A stretch of DNA of 15,472 bases from JBEIUL01 sp044356865. Its GTDB lineage: Bacteria > Planctomycetota > Phycisphaerae > Phycisphaerales > SM1A02. Made by a program: the position numbers and the translations under genes. This document shows, one piece after another, positions 7,301-13,086 of the stretch. The notes beneath the pieces are model-generated. The model worked only from the letters and a program-made list of their open reading frames with translations, did not search any database and had not been told where the DNA came from. Location of the stretch: positions 1-15,472 of the forward strand of contig JBIKVN010000048.1 in the NCBI GenBank assembly GCA_044356865.1, written 5' to 3'. Positions within the stretch are counted from its first letter, which is position 1. Every line of letters begins with the position of its first letter.

Positions 7301-9307
7301 TCACTCGGCCAGCGCCAGCTCGGCCAGGCAGCCCGACGGGCGACCCGAGAGCCGGGCGTGGCGAAGCAGGTAGTTCATGACGGCGGTCATCGCCGTCGCG
7401 TGCGACCAGGTCAGCGGGCTGACCGAGATGGGGGCACCGGTGTAGGGGTCGAACTGCTCGGCGAGGACCCCGGACGGCAGGGCCCGGCTCGCGACCCACT
7501 CGAGGTAGGGCAGGGCCTCCTGCAGCTCGCCGATGTCCTTCGCCTTCTCGATCAGCCACTGGGCGTGCCAGAGGGTGCAGATGACCCACGGATTGCCCGG
7601 GACGTCCTGCACGTTGTGGTGCTCGACCTGGTGGTAATAGTCAGATTCGTAGCGGGCGATGCCGCCGATCGGCGTCTTGACCCACAGCCGCTCGCGCACC
7701 GCCTGCATGTGGCTGACGACCTTCGGATCGTCGGCGGGCAGGGCCCCGAAGGCGAAGAGCGAGAACGCCGAGGCGTCGAGGGTCGGATCGAGCCGGTAGC
7801 TGCCGTCGGGCAGCGGCGTGGCCATGCGGGCGAAGCGGTTCCGCTCGGGCATCCACATGTGCCGGACCATCGCCCCGCGCATCCGGTCGGCGCCTTCCTG
7901 GAACTCGGCGGCCCGGTCGAACGCGCCCATGTCCTGGGCGAAATCAGCCGCGGCCCGGAGGGCGCCGATGGTCGACGCGACGGTGAAGAGGTGGATCCCG
8001 CGCCGCTCCTCCCACAGGTCCCACGACGGCCTCGGCAGCCCGTTGTGGTCGCGGTACGAGAGGATCCACTTCGCCGGGTCGATGACCAGCTTCTGGTACA
8101 TCCCCTTGATGAACTCGACGTCGCGGAAGACCTGGAAATGGCGCCGCAGGGCCCAGATCACGAGCGAGGTCTCGTCCTGCTGGATCGGCAGGACCTTCTC
8201 ACCGTCGAGCATCCGCGGGTGCCACGAGCTGGCGAACGTGCCGCTCGGGTTGTACTTGTGCAGGAAGTAGCCGTCGGGCTCGATGACCCGCTCGCAGAAG
8301 CGGAAGAAGGCCCGGCTGAGCTCGCCGTGGCCGGCCAGCGTCAGGGCGTGGGCCACCAGGGCCCCGTCCCGCGGCCACATGTACGAGTAGGTGTCGCCGG
8401 CGAAGTGCGTGATGTCGTAGTCGTTGGCGGCGATGATCGCCCCGCCGTTGTCGATCTGCGTGCGGAGGATGAGCTGGCTGCGCACGTAGAGGTCCCGCAC
8501 CTGGTCGGGCACCGGCGAGAAGTCGACCGGCTCCTTGCACGCCCAGAGCCGCCAGTACGCCTCGGTGCGGTCCATCATCCGCTGCGGCGAGCGGTCGCGG
8601 ACCTTCGCGTCGAGGGCCTTGATCGACGGCTGGTCGCGGCCCGCCGCGAGCCAGTAGTAGCAGTGGCTCGCCTGCCACGGGGGCACGGTGAGGTTGATGC
8701 CCGCGGTCGAGTCGACCGAGCCTTGGGCGATCGCGTGCCGGCTCAGGATGCCGTCCTCGGCGTCCCGCCAGGTGCCTTCCGCCTCGCCGATCCGCTTCGC
8801 GCCGGTCGCCCAGTGCTCGACGCCGACCTTGCGGCCGTCGGACAGGTTGATGAGGAAGTAGACGTTGTCCTTGTAGTGGATCAGGCCGCCGGTGTCGGGG
8901 TCGAAGGTGACGGTGTCGCCGACCGGCGACTCGTTGACGCTGATGTCGTGATGGAAGAAGACCCGCACGTCGCGGGCCCGGCCGAAGAGGTCGGTGACCG
9001 AGACCTTGCGGAAGTAGACCGGGCTCCAGTAGTCGACCGCGTCCTGGCAGGTCACCTCGAGACCGAGCCGCTCGTGCCGCAGGCGGATCTCGGTCACGAG
9101 CGTGTCGGGCTTGTAGCGGAGGTCTCGCTGCCAGCCCGACGAGTCGCACCAGGCGAACTGGCCGTCGACCCAGATGCCGAACCGCTGCGGATGGCCGCAG
9201 GTGTGGTTGGGCATGCCGACCCGCGGCCAGTAAAGGTCGCGCAGGCGATAGAGCTCGTCGAAGGCCACGAGCATTTCACCGTTTCCGACCGGGACGTTGC
9301 GGGGCAT
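7301..9307 (-). CDS. GH15-type glucoamylase / glucodextranase-like hydrolase
   Basis: Probable exo-acting glucan or disaccharide hydrolase of the GH15 family (glucoamylase, or trehalase in some branches), an inverting enzyme. It has 668 residues and no signal peptide, so it likely acts in the cytoplasm on storage glucan, maltodextrin or trehalose. The N-terminal beta-sandwich domain (about 1-255) opens with MPRNVPVGNG and RLRDLYWPRVGMPNH, as usual in bacterial members, which supports this ATG despite no clear Shine-Dalgarno site. The (alpha/alpha)6 barrel follows: SYMWPRDGA (308-316), SWDLWEERRGIHLFT (428-442) with the likely acid Glu433 or Glu434, and LAEQFDPYTGAPISVSPLTWSHA (615-637) with the likely base Glu617. 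It starts 19 bases after the FliN-like gene and is probably cotranscribed with it. Substrate not decidable from sequence alone. Confidence 0.88.
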   Translation of the reverse strand: MPRNVPVGNGEMLVAFDELYRLRDLYWPRVGMPNHTCGHPQRFGIWVDGQFAWCDSSGWQRDLRYKPDTLVTEIRLRHERLGLEVTCQDAVDYWSPVYFRKVSVTDLFGRARDVRVFFHHDISVNESPVGDTVTFDPDTGGLIHYKDNVYFLINLSDGRKVGVEHWATGAKRIGEAEGTWRDAEDGILSRHAIAQGSVDSTAGINLTVPPWQASHCYYWLAAGRDQPSIKALDAKVRDRSPQRMMDRTEAYWRLWACKEPVDFSPVPDQVRDLYVRSQLILRTQIDNGGAIIAANDYDITHFAGDTYSYMWPRDGALVAHALTLAGHGELSRAFFRFCERVIEPDGYFLHKYNPSGTFASSWHPRMLDGEKVLPIQQDETSLVIWALRRHFQVFRDVEFIKGMYQKLVIDPAKWILSYRDHNGLPRPSWDLWEERRGIHLFTVASTIGALRAAADFAQDMGAFDRAAEFQEGADRMRGAMVRHMWMPERNRFARMATPLPDGSYRLDPTLDASAFSLFAFGALPADDPKVVSHMQAVRERLWVKTPIGGIARYESDYYHQVEHHNVQDVPGNPWVICTLWHAQWLIEKAKDIGELQEALPYLEWVASRALPSGVLAEQFDPYTGAPISVSPLTWSHATAMTAVMNYLLRHARLSGRPSGCLAELALAE

Positions 9308-9326
9308 GGGAGGTGGGAGTCGGGGC

Positions 9327-9596
9327 TCAGCGGTGGCTTTCGACCAGGGCGATCCGCTCGGCGAGGCCGCCGGCTGCGGTCACCCGGACCCCGACGCGGC
9401 CATCGACGGTGACGGGGAGGCCGGTCGCGACGCGACGGTCATCGACCGCGAGCTCGAGGGCGCGTCCGGTCCCGGCGGGCAGTTCGATCACCGTTCCGAG
9501 GGTCCAGGTGCGGATCTCGCCGATCGGGACGGGCCGCTCGGCCAGCCGGACGGTCACCGGAACGTCCAGGGCAAGGCTCGGGAGGCGAAACAGCAC
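9327..9596 (-). CDS. FliN-like SpoA (surface presentation of antigens) domain protein
   Basis: Small protein of 89 residues that is almost entirely one SpoA domain, the fold at the C-terminus of FliN, FliM and SctQ. Visible features are LDVPVTVRLAERPVPIGEI (10-28), the turn LGTVIEL (33-39), LELAVDDRRVATG (47-59) and PVTVDGRVGVRV (61-72). These match the FliN pattern: DVPV, then G-V-I-L, then NG-x-A-x-GE, then GVRI. The family builds the flagellar switch C-ring or type III sorting platforms. The usual acidic N-terminal tail of FliN is missing. The start is GTG (9594-9596) with no Shine-Dalgarno site; TAGACC lies four bases upstream. It sits 73 bases after fabF and 19 bases before the GH15-type gene, with no flagellar gene in view. 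Domain call fairly firm, role unknown. Confidence 0.7.
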   Translation of the reverse strand: MLFRLPSLALDVPVTVRLAERPVPIGEIRTWTLGTVIELPAGTGRALELAVDDRRVATGLPVTVDGRVGVRVTAAGGLAERIALVESHR

Positions 9597-9669
9597 GCGG
9601 GGTCTATCGGTCGCCGGGCCGATGGGCGTTGACCGAAAGCGAGATTCAGGTGGATCCCGGACGGTGGGT

Positions 9670-10929
9670 TCAGGAACCCGTCCAGCGACGGAACACCAGG
9701 CTCACGTTGTGGCCGCCGAAGCCGAAGGTGTTGTTGATCGCGAGGTCGATCGACCGGGCCTTCGCGGTCTTGGGGACGAAGTCGAGGTCGAAGCCCTCGT
9801 CGGGGTGGTCGAGGTTGATGGTCGGGGGCAGAATCCCGTCCTTCAGGGCCATGACCGTCGCGACGCTCTCGACGCCGCCCGCCGCCCCGAGGCAGTGGCC
9901 GGTCATCGACTTGGTGCTCGACATCGAAAGGCGGTGGGCGTGGGCCCCGAAGAGCCGCTTCACCGCGGCGACCTCGGCCGCATCGCCGAGGGGCGTCGAG
10001 GTGCCGTGGGCGTTGATGTACCCCACGTCGTCGGGGGCGAGCCCGGCGTCCTTCAGGGCGGTCAGCATGGCCCGGTGGGCGCCCGCGCCGTGCTCGTCGG
10101 GGGCCGCGATGTGGAAGGCGTCGCCGGAAGTCCCGAAGCCGACGAGTTCGGCGTGGATCCGGGCCCCGCGGGCTCTCGCGTGCTCGAGCTCCTCGAGCAC
10201 CAGGACCGCCGCGCCCTCGGCCAGGACGAAGCCGTCGCGGTCCTTGTCGAACGGCCGCGACGCCCGCTCGGGATCGTCGTTGCGGGTCGACAGGGCCTTC
10301 ATCGCCGCGAAACTGCCGATGCAGAGCGGGCCGATCGCGGCCTCGCTGCCGCCGGCGAGCATCACATCGGCGTCGCCCCGCTGGATGTAGTGGAACGCAT
10401 GGCCGATCGCGTGACCCGAGGTCGCACAGGCCGTCGCGGTCGCGGAGTTCGCGCCTTTCAGGTTGTGGCGGATCGAGACGTTGCCCGCGGCCGCGTTCAC
10501 CATCAGGCGGGGTACGGTGAACGGGCTGATCCGGTTGGGGCCGGTCTTGAGCAGCTTCGAGTGGCCTTCCTCGATGGTCAGGATTCCGCCGATGCCGCTG
10601 CCGATGACCACGCCGTTGCGGTAGGGATCCTTCGCCGCGTGGAAGTCGAAGCCGCAGTCCTTGACCGCATCTTCCGCCGCCCCGAGCCCGAGCAGGCAGA
10701 AGCGGTCCATCCGCTTCTGCTCGCGACCGTCGATGAACGAGGGCTCGAACTGGTGGATCTCGCCGGCGAAACGCACCGTCCACTCGGGCGTGGCTTCGAA
10801 GCTCTTGATCGGGCTGATGCCCGAGCGGCCGTCCTTCATCGCGGTCCAAGTCGCCGCGGCGGAATGGCCGAGGTTCGTGACCGCGCCGAGTCCGGTGACG
10901 ACGACGCGACGGAGGGTGATGGTCCGCAT
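9670..10929 (-). CDS. fabF: 3-oxoacyl-ACP synthase II (KAS II)
   Basis: Elongating condensing enzyme of type II fatty acid synthesis: it joins malonyl-ACP to acyl-ACP with loss of CO2. About 419 residues, normal for FabF. The thiolase fold begins at RRVVVTGLGAVTNLG. The active-site Cys (about 168) is in ATATACATSGHAIG, and the two His are in INAHGTSTPLGD (about 307) and STKSMTGHCLGAAG (about 344), with the conserved Lys just before the latter. The ending INNTFGFGGHNVSLVF is typical. I chose the ATG at 10927-10929 because the protein then starts right before the family's first strand; the 27-codon upstream extension is Pro/Arg-rich gap sequence. There is no Shine-Dalgarno site, but a stem-loop lies 14 bases upstream. 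It follows acpP by 108 bases. Confidence 0.96.
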   Translation of the reverse strand: MRTITLRRVVVTGLGAVTNLGHSAAATWTAMKDGRSGISPIKSFEATPEWTVRFAGEIHQFEPSFIDGREQKRMDRFCLLGLGAAEDAVKDCGFDFHAAKDPYRNGVVIGSGIGGILTIEEGHSKLLKTGPNRISPFTVPRLMVNAAAGNVSIRHNLKGANSATATACATSGHAIGHAFHYIQRGDADVMLAGGSEAAIGPLCIGSFAAMKALSTRNDDPERASRPFDKDRDGFVLAEGAAVLVLEELEHARARGARIHAELVGFGTSGDAFHIAAPDEHGAGAHRAMLTALKDAGLAPDDVGYINAHGTSTPLGDAAEVAAVKRLFGAHAHRLSMSSTKSMTGHCLGAAGGVESVATVMALKDGILPPTINLDHPDEGFDLDFVPKTAKARSIDLAINNTFGFGGHNVSLVFRRWTGS

Positions 10930-10943
10930 GGCGGTCAGGAGGG

Positions 10944-10960
10944 GCGTCCCGGTGGGACAC
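10944..10960 (-). promoter_or_regulatory. Leader stem-loop before fabF, twin of the acpP one
   Basis: Read on the minus strand, GTGTCCC, loop ACC, GGGACGC form a 7-bp stem with one G-U pair. It ends 14 bases before the fabF ATG. The 3' arm GGGACGC is identical to that of the acpP leader stem-loop at 11324-11341, and the 5' arm differs by one wobble-compatible base. It may be an RNA element or a dyad operator. Function unknown. Confidence 0.4.
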
Positions 10961-11005
10961 GGCCGACCGTCGTCAAGACCGGCCGGCCGGGAGGGGGCCC
11001 GAGGA

Positions 11006-11030
11006 GGCACGGCGGGCCGCCCGCCGCGCC
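11006..11030 (-). terminator. Strong intercistronic hairpin after acpP
   Basis: On the minus strand GGCGCGGCGGG pairs with CCCGCCGTGCC (11 bp, one G-U pair) around the 3-base loop CGG. It starts seven bases after the acpP stop. The following bases are TCCTCGG, not a T-run. It probably marks partial termination or a 3' end that protects a short acpP transcript. Confidence 0.45.
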
Positions 11031-11037
11031 GGCGGGA

Positions 11038-11301
11038 TCAGTTCCCGCCGCCCTTGTTGTAGTGTTCCTTGATGTAGTCGATCGCATCGCCGACGGTCTG
11101 GATCTTCTCCGCCTTGTCGTCCGGGATCGACGTGCCGAACTCGTCCTCGAACTCCATGACCAGCTCGACGGTGTCGAGGCTGTCGGCGTTGAGGTCGTTC
11201 GTGAAACTCGTCTCGCGGGTGATCTTGACCTCGTTGCGATCGACGCCCATCTGGTCGGCAACGATCTCGATGACCTTCTGTTCGATCTCGGCTTCGGTCA
11301 C
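11038..11301 (-). CDS. acpP: Acyl carrier protein
   Basis: Small acidic carrier of 87 residues that holds growing acyl chains on a 4'-phosphopantetheine arm. The attachment Ser41 is in NADSLDTVELVMEFEDEFG, the classical DSL motif at the start of helix II. The four-helix pattern is complete: IEQKVIEIVADQMGV, then the DSL helix, IPDDKAEKIQTVGDAIDYIKEH, and a short Gly-rich tail. The start is GTG (11299-11301), with GGAG at 11310-11313 placed eight bases upstream, a good ribosome site. A promoter at 11350-11378 and a stem-loop in the leader lie just before it, so it can be transcribed apart from fabG. fabF follows after a strong hairpin, an arrangement expected for a protein needed in large excess over the enzymes. 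Confidence 0.97.
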   Translation of the reverse strand: MTEAEIEQKVIEIVADQMGVDRNEVKITRETSFTNDLNADSLDTVELVMEFEDEFGTSIPDDKAEKIQTVGDAIDYIKEHYNKGGGN

Positions 11302-11323
11302 GGTGGTTTCTCCAGCAAGGTGA

Positions 11324-11341
11324 GCGTCCCGGGCGGGACGC
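11324..11341 (-). promoter_or_regulatory. Stem-loop at the 5' end of the acpP leader
   Basis: On the minus strand GCGTCCC, loop GCCC, GGGACGC form a perfect 7-bp stem. It begins about two bases after the predicted transcription start (near 11343) and ends 22 bases before the GTG. It could stabilise the mRNA 5' end or act as a dyad operator. A near copy precedes fabF. Confidence 0.45.
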
Positions 11342-11349
11342 GGGGGGGA

Positions 11350-11378
11350 ATGGTACGGGCAGCGGGCCGGGGCCGCAA
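11350..11378 (-). promoter_or_regulatory. Candidate acpP promoter
   Basis: On the minus strand TTGCGG (11378-11373) and TACCAT (11355-11350) are 17 bases apart. They lie in the 147-base gap between fabG and acpP. Matches to the sigma-70-type boxes are three and four of six, but the key TTG and TA...T bases are present and the spacing is ideal. Confidence 0.45.
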
Positions 11379-11394
11379 CGAAAGGCCTGACGGA

Positions 11395-11415
11395 GGTCCG
11401 GGTTCGGCCCGGACC
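11395..11415 (-). terminator. Perfect hairpin after fabG
   Basis: GGTCCGGG and CCCGGACC form a perfect 8-bp stem with a 5-base loop. It lies about 33 bases after the fabG stop and before the acpP promoter. No T-run follows on the minus strand. It probably ends or limits fabG transcription. Confidence 0.4.
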
Positions 11416-11448
11416 GCGGGAACCGGCGTTTCCCGAGGGTTTTGGGGC

Positions 11449-12183
11449 TCAGCCGGCCAGGCCGCCGTCCACGATGAGGACTTGGGCGGTGAGATAGCCA
11501 GCCTCGTCGGAGGTCAGGTACGCGACCGCCGCGGCGATGTCGGCGGGCTGGCCGAAGCGACGCAGCGGGATGTTCGGCAGGACCTGCTCCTTGATCGTGG
11601 CGGCGAGGGCCCCGGTCATGTCGGTCTCGATGAAGCCCGGGGCGATCACGTTCGCGGTGATGCCCTTCGGGCCAAGCTCCTTGGCGATGCTCTTGGTCAT
11701 GCCGATCAGGCCGGCCTTGGCGGCGGCGTAGTTGGCCTGTCCGGCGTTGCCGGTGACCCCCGAGACGCTGCCCACGTTCACGATCCGGCCGAACTTCCCG
11801 CGCATCATCGGGCGGGCCGCGGAACGGCAGGCGACGAACGCCGAGCGGAGATTGACCCGGAGCACCTCGTCGAAGTCGGCGTCGGACATCCGCAGGATCA
11901 GCCCGTCGCGGGTGATGCCGGCGTTGTTCACGAGGATGTCGAGCCGGCCGTGCCTCTCGGCGATGCCGTCGACGAGGGCCGCCAGGGCCTCGCCGTCGCC
12001 GACATCGCAGGTGGCGACCTCGATCGAGCCGCCGGCGGCCGAGACCTCGGCCTTCAGGCTCTCGAGCGACTCGGCCGAGCGGGCCACGCCGACGACATGC
12101 CGGCCGTCGCGGGCGAGGCGAAGGGCGATCGCCCGGCCGATTCCTCGGCTGGCTCCGGTGACGATGGCGACGCGGCGGTCGAT
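11449..12183 (-). CDS. fabG: 3-oxoacyl-ACP reductase, apparent ATC start
   Basis: NADPH-dependent short-chain dehydrogenase that reduces 3-oxoacyl-ACP to the 3-hydroxy form in fatty acid elongation. The cofactor loop TGASRGIG covers about 9-16. The catalytic set is Ser139 (NVGSVSG), Tyr152 and Lys156 (QANYAAAKAG), with NNAG at 86-89. The C-terminal YLTSDEAGYLTAQVLIVDGGLAG is typical. Counted from an ATC at 12181-12183 the protein has 244 residues, the standard FabG length. GGAG at 12192-12195 is eight bases upstream of that ATC. The frame has no ATG, GTG, TTG or CTG between the lipoprotein TGA (12289-12291) and this point. The first GTG inside (12085-12087) would delete the cofactor loop. So the start is either a true ATC or a base error. 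An intrinsic terminator lies just upstream. Confidence 0.92.
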   Translation of the reverse strand: MDRRVAIVTGASRGIGRAIALRLARDGRHVVGVARSAESLESLKAEVSAAGGSIEVATCDVGDGEALAALVDGIAERHGRLDILVNNAGITRDGLILRMSDADFDEVLRVNLRSAFVACRSAARPMMRGKFGRIVNVGSVSGVTGNAGQANYAAAKAGLIGMTKSIAKELGPKGITANVIAPGFIETDMTGALAATIKEQVLPNIPLRRFGQPADIAAAVAYLTSDEAGYLTAQVLIVDGGLAG

Positions 12184-12191
12184 GGCGTGGA

Positions 12192-12195
12192 CTCC
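12192..12195 (-). promoter_or_regulatory. Shine-Dalgarno site supporting the ATC start of fabG
   Basis: GGAG on the minus strand, eight bases before the ATC at 12181-12183. The placement matches the acpP and fabD ribosome sites (eight and nine bases) and is the main sequence support for initiation at this near-cognate codon. Confidence 0.55.
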
Positions 12196-12217
12196 GAGGG
12201 GTCGAGAGAGGAGGGAC

Positions 12218-12244
12218 GAAAGAAAAGGCCCGCCGAAGCGGGCC
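12218..12244 (-). terminator. Intrinsic terminator after the lipoprotein gene
   Basis: On the minus strand GGCCCGC, tetraloop TTCG, GCGGGCC form a perfect 7-bp stem (12244-12227), followed at once by TTTTCTTTC (12226-12218). This is the only textbook rho-independent terminator in the window. It lies 44 bases after the lipoprotein stop and 34 bases before the fabG start, inside what otherwise looks like one fab operon. Confidence 0.85.
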
Positions 12245-12288
12245 GGGAGTCTATCGGAAAATCCGCCTGCGACCGGATCGGTTGGAGC

Positions 12289-13086
12289 TCAGTTGAACCC
12301 GGGCTTCGGGGCCCGGATCGGGGTGCCGATCGGCCGCTTCCCGGGGCTGCCCGGGCCACCGCCGCCACCGGGAGCCGACGGGCCCATCGGGCCGACCGAG
12401 CTCTCGCCGTCGCTGGTGTCGGTGGTGTAGTCGGTCTTCACCGGCTTGAGGATCTCGTCGGGCATCTGGGCGATCTCGAGGTCCTTCGCGAGGATCGCCA
12501 GCCACGCGTTGATCCAGTCGTCGCCCGCCAGCAGGTCCATGATGCCGGGCGGGCAGGCGATCGCGTCGAACTCGGCGGACGGGCCGCTGAGCTTGTACTC
12601 CCAGAGCTGCGGCTGGAAGGTCTCGCCGACATGGAAGACCGCGAGGGTGCAGGTGCCCTTGTCGCCGCCCTTGCCGGTTTGCACATCGATGCGGGTGATC
12701 GCCTCGACGGTCTTCTTCCAGTCGCCGCTCGTCACGAGGACATCCAGCTCGAACTGGTCGGGCAGCGAGAGCATCGGCTTGAGGCGATCGACATCGCCGC
12801 GGGCGAAGGCGTCGAAGAAGCCGAGGACGGCGATCCGTTCGACGTCGGTCGACGGGGCCTTCTCCTCGGGCAGGCGGACCCGCGGGTCGATGCCGAGCTT
12901 GGCCATCAGCTCGCTCACCGGCGTGATCGCGGGCGGCGGGGGCGGCGGCGGCGGCGGCGGGGGAACGTAGACCTGCTGCGGGGCTTCTTCCTCGCCGCAG
13001 CCCGGCGCGACCATCAAGGTCGTCGCGACGAGGGCGAGTCCGGCCAGCGGAAGCAGACGGCGACGGGTTTCAGCTCGGTTGGTCAT
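12289..13086 (-). CDS. Proline-rich lipoprotein of unknown function
   Basis: Protein of 265 residues that I do not recognise. A basic N-terminus (RRR at 8-10) is followed by a hydrophobic segment and VAPGC, with a probable lipidated Cys30. The lipobox is imperfect: Pro at -2. Gly/Glu and a run of eleven prolines (42-52) form a linker, then a globular part (about 55-215) with LGFFDAFARGDVDRLKPML, which loosely resembles NTF2/SnoaL-like folds. The tail is Gly/Pro-rich (GPMGPSAPGGGGGPGSPG). The start ATG (13084-13086) has GAGGTGA (13093-13099) a few bases upstream. The gene overlaps the end of fabD by 17 bases, so it is cotranscribed and probably coupled with fabD, and an intrinsic terminator follows it. 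Envelope location is inferred; a role linked to lipid supply would be speculation. Confidence 0.75.
   Translation of the reverse strand: MTNRAETRRRLLPLAGLALVATTLMVAPGCGEEEAPQQVYVPPPPPPPPPPPAITPVSELMAKLGIDPRVRLPEEKAPSTDVERIAVLGFFDAFARGDVDRLKPMLSLPDQFELDVLVTSGDWKKTVEAITRIDVQTGKGGDKGTCTLAVFHVGETFQPQLWEYKLSGPSAEFDAIACPPGIMDLLAGDDWINAWLAILAKDLEIAQMPDEILKPVKTDYTTDTSDGESSVGPMGPSAPGGGGGPGSPGKRPIGTPIRAPKPGFN
12931..12963 (-). repeat. GGC/GGG microsatellite encoding eleven prolines
   Basis: A 33-base run of proline triplets (GGC and GGG on the plus strand) encodes residues 42-52 of the lipoprotein. Such a tract can change length by slippage in whole codons without breaking the frame. Long proline runs usually need EF-P for translation. 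Confidence 0.8.

Noticed and set aside
6674..9412. A 912-codon plus-strand open frame opposite the cobalamin-protein and GH15-type genes
   Set aside because: Its product is low-complexity Arg/Gly/Val-rich sequence with no motif. It lies opposite minus-strand genes with clear catalytic motifs and results from high GC at third positions.
10930..11010. 27-codon N-terminal extension of FabF
   Set aside because: Pro/Arg-rich sequence covering the intercistronic gap and the leader stem-loop. The family fold starts at the ATG at 10927-10929.
12248..12276. TAGACT as a fabG promoter -10
   Set aside because: There is no -35-like sequence 16-18 bases upstream, and the predicted start would fall in the terminator stem. 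It is kept only as a member of the motif list.
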